From Pelagibacteraceae bacterium AG-390-D18 (GTDB taxonomy: Bacteria; Pseudomonadota; Alphaproteobacteria; Pelagibacterales; Pelagibacteraceae), in the NCBI GenBank assembly GCA_003279715.1, contig QCGY01000005.1, forward strand, positions 22,924-86,923: DNA of 64,000 nt. Reading direction: 5' to 3'. The translations under genes and the position numbers were made by a program. The notes beneath the pieces are model-generated. The model saw only the letters and a list, made by a program, of their open reading frames with translations. It was not told the DNA's origin and did no database searches. The number at the start of each line of letters is the position of its first letter. Position 1 is the first letter of the stretch. Positions 38,247 to 48,045 of the stretch are shown here, in pieces.

Positions 38247-39767
38247 ATGAGTGATAGTTTAAAACAAAATTTAGATTTAGCTTTGAGTAACGCAACACGA
38301 TTATCAAACAAAGTTTTAATTGACGGTAAATTGACCTCTGCAAAATCTTCTAAAAAAATTAAAGTCATAAACCCAAGCACAGGTGAACAAATTGGTGAAG
38401 CGCCTCAATGTGATAAAATTGATGTAGATACAGCAGTAAGTTCAGCTGAAGTTGCTTTTCAAAAATGGAAAAAAATTCCTGCACGGGAACGAGGAAAAAT
38501 GATGACTTCTGCAGCAAGAAAACTTGAAGAAAGAAAAGATGAGATTGAAACTTTATTAGCTTTAGATACAGGTAACGCTCTTAGAACTCAGGCTAAACCT
38601 GAAACAGCTGCATCAATTGAATTGACTCATATGTTTGCTGGTCTTGCTGGAGAAATAAAAGGTGAAAATTATCCACCAAATATTCCTAATACAATACACT
38701 ATACAACTAAAGATCCTATAGGTGTTGTCTGTGCAATAATTCCTTGGAACGCTCCATTATTTCTAACTGTTGCAAAAATTGCACCTGCAATAGTTGCAGG
38801 TAATACTGTCGTTTTAAAAACAGCTGAACAAGCTCCATTTTGTGCATTACTAGTTTGTGAAATTCTTCAACAAGAATTACCTCCTGGAGTTTTAAATGTA
38901 ATATCAGGTTATGGCGAAGAATGCGGTGAACCTTTAATTACTCATGAAAAAATTAGAAAAGTAACTTTTACAGGTTCTTTTTCTGTAGGAAAAATTATAG
39001 CTTCAAAAGCTGCACCTAAATTATGTCCGGTTACTTTAGAATTAGGTGGAAAAAATCCAAATATTATTATGAGTGATGCAGATTTAGAGATTGCAATTCC
39101 AGGAGTAATAGATGGGATGAGATACACGAGGCAGGGACAAGCATGTACAGCTGGTTCTAGAGTTTACATACATGAAAAAATTTATGACAAAGTTTTGGAT
39201 GGAGCAGTTAAAAAATTAAGTAAACTAAAAATGGGAAATGCACTGGATGAAAATTCAGATATTGGTGCAATTATCTCAGAAGAACAGCTTAAACGAACAC
39301 TTTATTATATGGATATTGCAAAAAAAAATCCTTCAACAAAGATTTTACATGGTGGAAATCAATCAAAAGGTGAAGAATATAAAGATGGCTTTTATTATGA
39401 ACCAACCTTACTTTCAGGATTACCAGTTAGCTCTCCAGTTTGCCAAGAAGAAGTTTTTGGCCCTGTTGCTTGTGCCATTCCATTTAAAAGTTTTGATGAA
39501 GTTATGAAAAGTGCAAATGACACACAATTTGGTTTATCAGCAGTTTTATGGACTAAAGATTTATCAAGAGCTTTACAGTTTGTTGATGAAATAGAAGCAG
39601 GATTTGTCCAAGTTAATCAATGTGTTGCTCCTAGAGCAAATGTTTCTTATGGAGGAATTAAAATGAGTGGTCTGGGAAAAGAGTATGCTTTTGACAGTAT
39701 GATGAATCATTTTACACAAAGTAAAACAGTATTAATTAATAGAGGGAAATCGAATATAGATGTCTAA
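38247..39767 (+). CDS. NAD(P)-dependent aldehyde dehydrogenase
   Basis: VINPSTGEQIGEAP, IIPWNAPLFLTVAKIAPAIVAGNTVVLK, TFTGSFSVGK, LELGGKNPNII, GQACTAGSRVY, QEEVFGPV. Confidence 0.96.
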   Translation: MSDSLKQNLDLALSNATRLSNKVLIDGKLTSAKSSKKIKVINPSTGEQIGEAPQCDKIDVDTAVSSAEVAFQKWKKIPARERGKMMTSAARKLEERKDEIETLLALDTGNALRTQAKPETAASIELTHMFAGLAGEIKGENYPPNIPNTIHYTTKDPIGVVCAIIPWNAPLFLTVAKIAPAIVAGNTVVLKTAEQAPFCALLVCEILQQELPPGVLNVISGYGEECGEPLITHEKIRKVTFTGSFSVGKIIASKAAPKLCPVTLELGGKNPNIIMSDADLEIAIPGVIDGMRYTRQGQACTAGSRVYIHEKIYDKVLDGAVKKLSKLKMGNALDENSDIGAIISEEQLKRTLYYMDIAKKNPSTKILHGGNQSKGEEYKDGFYYEPTLLSGLPVSSPVCQEEVFGPVACAIPFKSFDEVMKSANDTQFGLSAVLWTKDLSRALQFVDEIEAGFVQVNQCVAPRANVSYGGIKMSGLGKEYAFDSMMNHFTQSKTVLINRGKSNIDV

Positions 39768-40686
39768 TCATATTGCTTTTATTGGAGTTGGTAACATGGG
39801 AAATCCGATGGCTAACCAATTAGTTAAAGCTGGTCAAAATGTAAAAGTTTTTGATGTATCTTCAGATGTAATTGAAATTGCAAAACAGTCAGGTTTAAAT
39901 GTTATTAATTCGATGAAAGAATTACTTGAAGGGGCAACTACAGTGATTTCTATGTTACCAGAAGGTAAACATGTTCGTTCACTTTATTTGGGAGATAATG
40001 GAATATTAAAAAGCATCCCAAAAGATTGTTTGATAATTGATTGTTCAACTATTGATATTGAGACATCTTTAGCTCTAGGTAATGAAGCAAAAAAAATTGG
40101 AATTAATATGATTGATGCTCCTGTTACAGGCGGAGTGATGGGTGCAAGAGCTGGAAAATTAAATTTTTTAGTTGGTGGAACCGATGAAGCGGTAGCTTTA
40201 GCTAAGCCGTTGTTTGATATAATGGGACAAAAAATTCTACATGCTGGTGCTCAAGGGAGTGGAGTAGGTGTCAAAATTTGTAACAATATGTCTTTGGGAA
40301 TTTCAATGATAGCATCTGCTGAAGCTTTAATGTTAGCTCAAAGATTAAAAATGGATGTTAAAAAAGTTCACTCTATTATTAAGGAGGCTTCAGGAAATAA
40401 TTGGGCCATGACTAATTATACACCATTACCGAATCTTACTGAAGGTGTTCCATCAAACAATAAATATCGACCAGGTTTTACAGCTGCTATGATGAAAAAA
40501 GATTTAAATTTAGCAAGAGATGCTGCGAAATCTGTAGATGCATCTACTCCACTTGGTAAAGCTGCTTTAGATATTTTTTCTAAGTTTTGTGAAGATGGTG
40601 ACAGTGATACAGATTATTCGGGTATTTCAAAGATGATTGGTGGTGATGCTTGGGATTATCCATTTGATCCAAAAGGCAAAGATTAA
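39760..40686 (+). CDS. 3-hydroxyisobutyrate dehydrogenase-family oxidoreductase
   Basis: FIGVGNMGNPMANQLVKAGQNVKVFD, MIDAPVTGGVMGARAGKLNFLVGG, KICNNMSLG. Confidence 0.93.
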   Translation: MSNHIAFIGVGNMGNPMANQLVKAGQNVKVFDVSSDVIEIAKQSGLNVINSMKELLEGATTVISMLPEGKHVRSLYLGDNGILKSIPKDCLIIDCSTIDIETSLALGNEAKKIGINMIDAPVTGGVMGARAGKLNFLVGGTDEAVALAKPLFDIMGQKILHAGAQGSGVGVKICNNMSLGISMIASAEALMLAQRLKMDVKKVHSIIKEASGNNWAMTNYTPLPNLTEGVPSNNKYRPGFTAAMMKKDLNLARDAAKSVDASTPLGKAALDIFSKFCEDGDSDTDYSGISKMIGGDAWDYPFDPKGKD

Positions 40687-40702
40687 AATAAATCTAAACA
40701 AG

Positions 40703-40723
40703 ATAGTATTAAAACAATACTAT
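40703..40723. repeat. Short inverted repeat (hairpin) after the HIBADH-like gene
   Basis: ATAGTATT-AAAAC-AATACTAT, perfect 8-bp arms. Confidence 0.5.
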
Positions 40724-40776
40724 AATTAGTAAATACATCCCTAGTTGTAAAAAATAAAAAAATTAGAATAAAAAGT

Positions 40777-40792
40777 TTTACATTTGTGTAAA
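40777..40792. promoter_or_regulatory. Candidate operator upstream of dctP
   Basis: TTTACA-TTTG-TGTAAA, perfect 6-bp arms, 60 nt before the dctP ATG. Confidence 0.4.
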
Positions 40793-40851
40793 TTTAAGGT
40801 TTATTTCACTTCTTATTAAGACTTAATAAATAAAAACGAGAGGGAAATATA

Positions 40852-41940
40852 ATGAAAAAAATCACTTCAATGATTTTAGCTTTAGTTTTTGCAGTATCTC
40901 TAATTGGATCTGCTTCTGCTAAAACATTAAAAATCCAACTTACTTTTCCAAAAACTTCTTACGATGGACAAATCGTTAAGATGTGGACTGATAGAGTAAC
41001 AAAATTAACTCGAGGTGAGTTAAAATTTGAACTTTTATCTAAAGGTGAAGTTGTTGGTATGAAAGAAACTTTAGAAGCTGTTGACAAGGGTCTTGTTGAT
41101 GGTGGTGCTGCTTGGACTCACTACTGGTCTAACTATCACCCAGCTGCAATGTTATTTGGTTCGCCAGTTGCAGGTGGTGGTATTGGTTTAAGTACTAAAT
41201 CATGGTTAGCTTGGTATTTTGATAACGGTGGTAAAGCTCTTTACGACAGAATGTGGGACGAAATGGGTATGAATGTTAAAGGTTTCGTTATGGCATCATC
41301 TGGTCCAGAAGCTTTGGGTTGGTTTAAAGAGCCGATCAACAGTATGGCTGATTTCAGAAAATACAGATTCAGAACTCCTCCGGGAATTCCTGGACAAACT
41401 TACAAAGACATTGGTGTTGCATCAGTTTCTATGTCAGGTGGTGATATATTACCAGCACTTGAAAAAGGAACAATCGATGCTGCAGAATGGTGTTGTCCAA
41501 AGCCTGATTCTGTTTTCGGTTTTCAGAAAGTTCTTAAAAACTACTACTTACAAGGTTTACACCAAAACGTTGTAAATGGTGATATCTACATAAACGGTGA
41601 CGTTTATAATTCTCTAACTGATCATCAAAAATATGCTATGGAAGTTGCTTCTGAAGCTATGATTACTAGAAATATCACTAACAGAGCAGTTGAAAATGGA
41701 AAAGCACTAATTGATTTAACTCAAAATCATGGTGTAATTCTACATGATACTCCAGCTGATTACTTCACTGAGTACATGAATGCAGCTCAAGCTACACTTA
41801 AAAAGAATGCAGCAGAAAATGCTTTCTTTAAAGAAGTATACGAGCACATGACTGCACATGCAAAAATCGTAGTACCTTTTATCGCTCAAATGGAAACATC
41901 TGATGCATCAATTGGAACTGCTTTTGCAAGTCAACAGTAA
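40852..41940 (+). CDS. dctP: TRAP transporter substrate-binding protein (DctP family)
   Basis: Signal peptide; KTLKIQLTFPKTSYDGQIVKMWTDRV, FRKYRFRTPPGIPGQTYKDIGVASVSMSGGDILPALEKGTIDAAEWCCP. Confidence 0.92.
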   Translation: MKKITSMILALVFAVSLIGSASAKTLKIQLTFPKTSYDGQIVKMWTDRVTKLTRGELKFELLSKGEVVGMKETLEAVDKGLVDGGAAWTHYWSNYHPAAMLFGSPVAGGGIGLSTKSWLAWYFDNGGKALYDRMWDEMGMNVKGFVMASSGPEALGWFKEPINSMADFRKYRFRTPPGIPGQTYKDIGVASVSMSGGDILPALEKGTIDAAEWCCPKPDSVFGFQKVLKNYYLQGLHQNVVNGDIYINGDVYNSLTDHQKYAMEVASEAMITRNITNRAVENGKALIDLTQNHGVILHDTPADYFTEYMNAAQATLKKNAAENAFFKEVYEHMTAHAKIVVPFIAQMETSDASIGTAFASQQ

Positions 41941-41956
41941 GTTATAACTTATAAAA

Positions 41957-41984
41957 GCGGGGGTTGTAACGACCCCCGTTTTTT
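41957..41984 (+). terminator. Rho-independent terminator/attenuator between dctP and dctQ
   Basis: GCGGGGGTTGTAACGACCCCCGTTTTTT: 7-bp GC stem followed by a T-tract. Confidence 0.9.
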
Positions 41985-42028
41985 ATTTAATTAGTTCAAA
42001 AATAAGTTAGTAGTTTTAATTCATAACT

Positions 42029-42685
42029 ATGGTTAAAAAAAAATCAGCACCCAAAGTAAAAGAGTCATTAGATATTACTGATGAGCTAATTGCTGAAAGA
42101 AGAACCAGTCTTAAAATGCCTAAGGATATGTCTCCTTGGATGGCTAAAACAATAGAATTTATTGATTCAAAAATGCTTATTACCGGCAAAATAGTTTGCT
42201 GGATTACCGTACCACTTATTTTTGCAATGGTTTATGAGGTAATAGGTAGACATTTTTTCAACAGACCAACTCTTTGGTCTTTTGATATTAGTAGAATGTT
42301 AGCTGGAGCATTATTTATGCTTGGAGCTGCTTATACATTATCTAAAGGTATACATATTCGAGCTGATTTTTTATATCGAAATTGGAGTGTAAAAAATCAA
42401 GCTAAAGTAGACTTATTTTTATACTTATTATTTTTCTTCCCAGGTTTTTTAGTCTTTTTCTGGGTTAGTTTTGATTACGCATATACATCAATTTGTGGGA
42501 GATCAGACTTAATGGAATGTTTAGGTGGAAAAGTCAGAATTCAAAGAGCAATGGATACAACATGGATGCCGATTATGTGGCCTCTCAAAAGCTGTATGCC
42601 AATTGGTGCTTTTTTACTTTTAATACAAGGAATTTCAGAAATTTTAAAAAGTTATTATGCTTTTCTTAAAGGAAGGTGGCCATAA
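42029..42685 (+). CDS. dctQ: TRAP transporter small permease (DctQ)
   Basis: 4-TM protein with MVYEVIGRHFFNRPTLWSFDISRMLAGALFMLGAAYTLSKGIHIRADFLY between dctP and dctM. Confidence 0.92.
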   Translation: MVKKKSAPKVKESLDITDELIAERRTSLKMPKDMSPWMAKTIEFIDSKMLITGKIVCWITVPLIFAMVYEVIGRHFFNRPTLWSFDISRMLAGALFMLGAAYTLSKGIHIRADFLYRNWSVKNQAKVDLFLYLLFFFPGFLVFFWVSFDYAYTSICGRSDLMECLGGKVRIQRAMDTTWMPIMWPLKSCMPIGAFLLLIQGISEILKSYYAFLKGRWP

Positions 42686-44016
42686 TGGAAATTTTTAGTC
42701 CTGAAGTCATCGGAGCAATAATGATTGGTTGCATGCTCTTTGCAATCTTTATCGGTTTTCCAATATCATTTACATTAATCTTTTTAGGGCTTGTTTTTGG
42801 TTATTGGGGTTTTGGTAAATTAGTATTTTACCTAATGACACTCCAATTTAATATGATAATGACTGAAAACACCTTGGCCGCCGTGCCTCTCTTTATATTT
42901 ATGGGTATCCTCATGGAGCAAGCAGGATTAATGGAAAGACTATTTAATGCTGTGCAATTAATGCTTTCAAAAACAAGAGGAGCTTTATTTTATGCAGTGA
43001 TGTTTGTCTCAACAATTTTTGCGGCAGCAACAGGTATAGTTGGTGCATCAGTTACAATTTTAGGAATTATGGCTGGTAAGACAATGATAAGATCAGGGTA
43101 TGATACAAGACTTTCTGCAGGGTTAATTTGTGCTGGGGGAACTTTAGGAATTTTAATTCCACCAAGTATCATGTTAGTTGTAATGGGACCAGTTTTAGAA
43201 ATTCCAGTTACAGATTTATTTGCTGCAGCAATTATGCCAGGAATTATGTTAGCATGCTTATATGCTGGCTACACAACATTAAGATGCTATTTGAATCCTA
43301 AACTTGGTCCAGTATTACCAGCAAGTGAAAGACCAAAGAATATGGGTAAAGTTTGGTATGAATTTATAATGGGATTAGTACCACCTGCAGCTTTAGTATT
43401 TTTTGCACTTGGAAGTATTTTATTTGGTTTAGCAACTCCTACAGAAGGAGCTGGTATGGGAGCTTTTGGATCTATCATTCTTGCATTAGCTTATAATAAA
43501 TTTACGTTACAAGGTTTAAAAGATGCTCTAATTAAAACTTTAGAAATTACAGCTTTAATTATGTTTTTAGTTGCTGCATCAAATTTCTTTGGAGCGGTTT
43601 TTTCAAAATTAGGTACTCCGTCATTACTTACTGATTATTTACTAGGGTTAGAAATAAATAAATATTGGATTTTAGCTATTATGATGGCAGTAATTTTCTT
43701 GTTAGGTTGGCCTTTAGAATGGGTCCCAATTGTATTAATAGTACTACCTATCCTACTACCATTAGTTCAAGAACTTGGATTTAATTTAACTTGGTTTGCA
43801 ATTTTAGTTGCTGTTAATCTCCAGACCGCATGGCTCTCACCACCCGTTGCGTTATCTGCTTATTTTCTAAAAGGGGTAGTTCCAGAATGGGATTTAAAAG
43901 ATATTTATCTAGGAATGATGCAGTTTATGGTAATTCAAGTTATAGGCTTAGTATTAATAATTATATTCCCTCAAATAGCTTTGTGGCTACCTGAGGTAAT
44001 GTATCCATCACCTTAA
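42676..44016 (+). CDS. dctM: TRAP transporter large permease (DctM)
   Basis: AAVPLFIFMGILMEQAGLMERLF, GLICAGGTLGILIPPSIMLVVMG, LATPTEGAGMGAFGSI. Confidence 0.95.
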   Translation: MAIMEIFSPEVIGAIMIGCMLFAIFIGFPISFTLIFLGLVFGYWGFGKLVFYLMTLQFNMIMTENTLAAVPLFIFMGILMEQAGLMERLFNAVQLMLSKTRGALFYAVMFVSTIFAAATGIVGASVTILGIMAGKTMIRSGYDTRLSAGLICAGGTLGILIPPSIMLVVMGPVLEIPVTDLFAAAIMPGIMLACLYAGYTTLRCYLNPKLGPVLPASERPKNMGKVWYEFIMGLVPPAALVFFALGSILFGLATPTEGAGMGAFGSIILALAYNKFTLQGLKDALIKTLEITALIMFLVAASNFFGAVFSKLGTPSLLTDYLLGLEINKYWILAIMMAVIFLLGWPLEWVPIVLIVLPILLPLVQELGFNLTWFAILVAVNLQTAWLSPPVALSAYFLKGVVPEWDLKDIYLGMMQFMVIQVIGLVLIIIFPQIALWLPEVMYPSP

Positions 44017-44019
44017 TTT

Positions 44020-44913
44020 TTATTTTTTGTTAATATAAGGAACAATAGTTCCCAATAGTATTATGCCTAGTGATATAAAAATCTTTAAGGTAATTTGCGC
44101 ATCAATCACTATCCAAGCAGAAGTTGCACCAATAGGTCCGGTAAGTGGATACATTAAACTAATTCTTCCAACAGGCACTCTTCTCAGGGCATAATTATAA
44201 AACAAGTAAGCAGCAAAAGTGATAAAAGATAAAGTTAAAGCTGCCATTACTGATGGTGTAAATTCAAGGTGATAAGTGTAGTTAAAACTAGAGTTAGGCC
44301 AAATAATAAACAGTATTAAAAAAGATAATACAAATCCTGTAAAATATTGAAAAGTGTTAACTGATAATTGATTAACTTTTGTTTGCATAAAACGTCTTCC
44401 AATAACTTCGTTAGTAGATGCACATAAAATTCCTAAAAAAATTATTAGATCACCCCAATAGTTCCCAACTCCTGACTTTGATTGACTTGTAAGTAGTAGA
44501 TAAGTTCCTATTACAGTAATAAATGCACCAATTATTACCTTTATTTCTATTTGTTCTTTTAAAAAAACTCTTGCAACAAATGGCTGCATAAGAGGCAAGG
44601 TGCTTATTATAGCAACACCATTAACCGGACTTGTTAATAAAAGCCCAACATGGAAAGATAAAGTTACTAAAAATGGGTTTAGCAAACCCATTAGAAAAGG
44701 TTTTAATCCAACTTGTTTTATTGAGATATCTACCCTCATTATAAGACAAAAAATTACCATTAACAAAAAAGCAATAAAAAATCTTACTGCTAATAAATCT
44801 ATAATATAGAATTCTTTAAGTGCTAAGGTTACGAATGGAGGACCAGCACCAAATCCAATTACAGCTAGTAGCATTGCAAAATATCCACTATTTTTTTTGA
44901 AAAAATTAATCAT
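44020..44913 (-). CDS. EamA/DMT-family transporter
   Basis: About 10 TM segments; FFIAFLLMVIF, GAFITVIGTYLLL, LMYPLTGPIGATSAWIVI. Confidence 0.85.
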   Translation of the reverse strand: MINFFKKNSGYFAMLLAVIGFGAGPPFVTLALKEFYIIDLLAVRFFIAFLLMVIFCLIMRVDISIKQVGLKPFLMGLLNPFLVTLSFHVGLLLTSPVNGVAIISTLPLMQPFVARVFLKEQIEIKVIIGAFITVIGTYLLLTSQSKSGVGNYWGDLIIFLGILCASTNEVIGRRFMQTKVNQLSVNTFQYFTGFVLSFLILFIIWPNSSFNYTYHLEFTPSVMAALTLSFITFAAYLFYNYALRRVPVGRISLMYPLTGPIGATSAWIVIDAQITLKIFISLGIILLGTIVPYINKK

Positions 44914-44980
44914 TTTGAACTTTTTATAAATTATTAAAAAAAAGATACTGTATCATAATTAATTAGTTTATTATTGAAGA

Positions 44981-46438
44981 ATGAATCAGCCAAAAGTTAA
45001 ATATTCGCTTTCTAATTGGGATCTAGTTACAGTTAATCCTAACTACAAAACTTGGAATTGGAAAGATTTGTTTTGTTTTTGGGGAGTAAATATTCAGAGT
45101 GTTATTGCATTTTCTTTAATAGCATCATTATACATTGTGTATGATTTAAATACTCTTGTGGTATTTTTTGGAACTATTTTGGGATCATTTCTTGTTTATG
45201 TTTTTTCCAATTTTATTGGTAAACCATCTCAGAAATTTGGCATACCATTTGCAGTATTATTACGATCTTCATTAGGATTTAAAGGAGCAAAATATTTTGG
45301 TTTATTAAGAGGTGTGGTTGGAATTTTTATGTTTGGTATTCAAACATATTTTTTATCTAAAGCTTTTGGTTATTTGATTAGAATTTTAATTTTTTCGATT
45401 GATAGTTCATTATTAAATAACAATTTTTTTTTAATTTTTTTACTTGGAATTGATATTATTGATTGGATTTCATTTACTATTGTTATCATTTTCCAAACTT
45501 TAATTTTTAGTGTGGGTATAAATTTTAATAAGAGATTGATTAATTATTCTGCAATTACAGTTTATATGGGAATGATAATATTTTTTTTAGTAGTATTATT
45601 AAGCGATGTAAAACTTACATCACAAGCATTTTCAGAATTGTTAGATTATAAAAATCTTTTTGATAACGAAAATATTTTTGCTTTATTATCAGTTGCTGGA
45701 TCAATTTTCGCATATTTTTCAATTATAATTGTAAGTTTTGGTGATTTTTCTCGTTATGTTAAAAATGAAGATGAACTCAAACAAGGTAATTATACTTTAA
45801 TTGCTAATTTGATAATCTTTTCTTTTTTCTCTGTATTTATAGTAATTGGATCAGATGTTTTTTTGAATTTAAGATTTCTTGATTTAAGCTCAATTTTAAC
45901 TAGTCCAACTGATATAATTGGTAAATTTGACAATACTTCCATTACTGTTATTGCTATTTTTTTTATTATTATTTCATCAGCATCAACAAATTTGATAGCT
46001 AATTTTATTCCTTCCCAATATTCAATTATTAATTTTATGCCCAGCTTACTAAATTTAAAAAGTGCAAGTTATGTAATTTCATTTATTGGTTTTTTTGTGG
46101 GTATTTTTTGGCTAACAATATTAAGTCAAATTGGTATTTTATCATTTGTTGACACTTTAATTTCCTTCTTTGGCCCATTATTTGGAGTAATGGTTGCTGA
46201 TTATTATTTGATAAAATCAGAGTCTATTAGTAATAAAGATATTTACTCAACAGAAGCAGGTAGTATTTATTATTTTTCTAATGGATGGCACATAAAAGGG
46301 TGTTACTCAATATTTATAGGTTTTATTTTTTCCGCCTCTACAATTTGGAATTCTAATTTAATGTTTTTACAATCCTTTGCCTGGATAATAGGTGCATTTA
46401 TCTCTTTAATAACTTATTATCTTCTAGCAAAAAAATAA
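44981..46438 (+). CDS. NCS1-family permease (nucleobase/hydantoin/allantoin type)
   Basis: SLSNWDLVTVNPNYKTWNWKDLFCFWGVNIQ, KFGIPFAVLLRSSLGFKGAKYFGLLRG, SFGDFSRYVKNE. Confidence 0.85.
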   Translation: MNQPKVKYSLSNWDLVTVNPNYKTWNWKDLFCFWGVNIQSVIAFSLIASLYIVYDLNTLVVFFGTILGSFLVYVFSNFIGKPSQKFGIPFAVLLRSSLGFKGAKYFGLLRGVVGIFMFGIQTYFLSKAFGYLIRILIFSIDSSLLNNNFFLIFLLGIDIIDWISFTIVIIFQTLIFSVGINFNKRLINYSAITVYMGMIIFFLVVLLSDVKLTSQAFSELLDYKNLFDNENIFALLSVAGSIFAYFSIIIVSFGDFSRYVKNEDELKQGNYTLIANLIIFSFFSVFIVIGSDVFLNLRFLDLSSILTSPTDIIGKFDNTSITVIAIFFIIISSASTNLIANFIPSQYSIINFMPSLLNLKSASYVISFIGFFVGIFWLTILSQIGILSFVDTLISFFGPLFGVMVADYYLIKSESISNKDIYSTEAGSIYYFSNGWHIKGCYSIFIGFIFSASTIWNSNLMFLQSFAWIIGAFISLITYYLLAKK

Positions 46439-46443
46439 TTTTA

Positions 46444-47190
46444 ATGAATAAATTTGATTTTAATAACAGAACAGCTGTAATTACTGGTGGGGGACAAGGT
46501 TTTGGTCTTGATATTGCAAAAAGATTTTTAAATTCGGGAGCAAAAGTTATTATATGGGATATAGATGAGGAACTGCTCCAATCAGCAGTTAAAGATGTTA
46601 ATCATTCAAACCTTACTTATAATGTTATTGATGTTTCAAATTATTCACAAATAGAAAAAACTGTTTCAGAAATAACATCAAAAAACAAAATTGATATTTT
46701 GATAAATAATGCAGGAATTACAGGGCCTACAGCACCATTATGGGAATATGATGTTGAGATGTGGAATAAAATTGTACAAATTAATTTAGTTGGAACTTTT
46801 AATTGTTGTAGGGCGGTAGTTCCTAACATGATTGAAAATAATTATGGTCGAATAGTAAATGTAGCTTCTGTTGCAGGTAAAGATGGAAATGCTAACGCTA
46901 GTGCTTACAGCTCTGGTAAAGCAGGAGCCATAGGACTTACAAAGTCACTTGGTAAAGAATTGGCTGACAAAAATATAGCAGTAAATGCTGTAACACCAGC
47001 AGGTGCAAAAACTAGAATTTTAGATCAAATGAGTAAAGAACATGTTCAGAGAATGCTCTCAAAAGTTCCAAGAGGAAGATTTTTAGAGATACATGAATTT
47101 ACATCATTAATTTGCTGGCTTTCATCTGAAGAGAACACTTTTTCAACAGCTGCTGTTTTTGATATAAGTGGTGGCAGATCAACTTATTAA
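46444..47190 (+). CDS. Short-chain dehydrogenase/reductase
   Basis: AVITGGGQGFGLDIAKRF, INNAGITGP, YSSGKAGAIGLTKSLGKEL, FDISGGRSTY. Confidence 0.93.
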   Translation: MNKFDFNNRTAVITGGGQGFGLDIAKRFLNSGAKVIIWDIDEELLQSAVKDVNHSNLTYNVIDVSNYSQIEKTVSEITSKNKIDILINNAGITGPTAPLWEYDVEMWNKIVQINLVGTFNCCRAVVPNMIENNYGRIVNVASVAGKDGNANASAYSSGKAGAIGLTKSLGKELADKNIAVNAVTPAGAKTRILDQMSKEHVQRMLSKVPRGRFLEIHEFTSLICWLSSEENTFSTAAVFDISGGRSTY

Positions 47191-47847
47191 ATGAATATAA
47201 AAGTTGTAGCCAAGTTATTAATTATAATCTTAATAGTATCAGGCCCAAGTTTTGCTGATAAAGTAAATATTTTTGAATTTACTGAGATAGAACTTTTAGA
47301 ATTAGAAGTTAGGAAAGTTAGAGGGGCAGACAACAAAACAGAGTATTCTGTTGGTTCTAACGAAAATGGAAATTATCTGAAAGCTGTCGCTGATAATGCA
47401 GCATCAGGATTAGGTAAAAAAGTAATAATTAATTTAAATAAAACACCAATAATCAATATTACTTGGAAAGTTGAAAAAGATTTAGCTGGTATAAAAGAAA
47501 ATACTAAAAAAGGACATGATTTTGCAGCAAGAGTTTTTGCAATAAAAAAAACTGGAGCCACACCCTTATCAAATAGAGCAATTAACTATGTATTTTCTAG
47601 CAACAGTAAAGTTGGAGAAAATTCTCCAAGTCCTTATACAAAAAAATCTATAGACAACGTTTTGTCTACAACTCAAGAAAATTTAAATGAATGGGTTACG
47701 GTAAAAGCTAATGTAAAAGAGGATTTTAAAAGATTTCATAATTTGGATGTAGATCAACTAGATGGATTAGCAATCATGTCAGATACAGACAATTCAAAAA
47801 TGAAAGCAATAACTTATTATCAAAATATTTTTTTTTCAGCAGATTAA
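47191..47847 (+). CDS. DUF3047-like secreted protein
   Basis: Signal peptide; INITWKVEKDLAG...DFAARVFAIKKTG...INYVFSSNSKVGENSPSPYTKK...LDGLAIMSDTDNSKMKAITYYQNIFFS. Confidence 0.75.
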   Translation: MNIKVVAKLLIIILIVSGPSFADKVNIFEFTEIELLELEVRKVRGADNKTEYSVGSNENGNYLKAVADNAASGLGKKVIINLNKTPIINITWKVEKDLAGIKENTKKGHDFAARVFAIKKTGATPLSNRAINYVFSSNSKVGENSPSPYTKKSIDNVLSTTQENLNEWVTVKANVKEDFKRFHNLDVDQLDGLAIMSDTDNSKMKAITYYQNIFFSAD

Positions 47848-47988
47848 TTAAAATTTTAACCATTTCTTCAGCCCCATACTTAAAAAAGATAAAAGAATTG
47901 CTATAATAACATCTAAAATTGGAGAAGCGTTTGGAAAACCAAAGTTCCATAAGACAACTCCAATTAACCAAATGATATATATTTTCAT
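47848..47988 (-). CDS. Small predicted membrane protein (46 aa), not in supplied track
   Basis: Reverse strand reads MKIYIIWLIGVVLWNFGFPNASPILDVIIAILLSFLSMGLKKWLKF*; stop abuts the stop of the DUF3047 gene. Confidence 0.6.
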   Translation of the reverse strand: MKIYIIWLIGVVLWNFGFPNASPILDVIIAILLSFLSMGLKKWLKF

Positions 47989-48045
47989 TGGTTAATTATA
48001 TCTTAGTTTGTATTAAAATATTATTTTTTTTGATATAATATTTTT

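Noticed and set aside
41273-41575. 100-aa + strand ORF within dctP
   Set aside because: Alternative frame inside a confidently identified dctP; no start context or family features.
47774-47971. 65-aa antisense ORF MVNWSCLMELWFSKRF...
   Set aside because: Out of frame with the better-supported 46-aa membrane ORF (47848-47988) and overlaps the DUF3047 gene.
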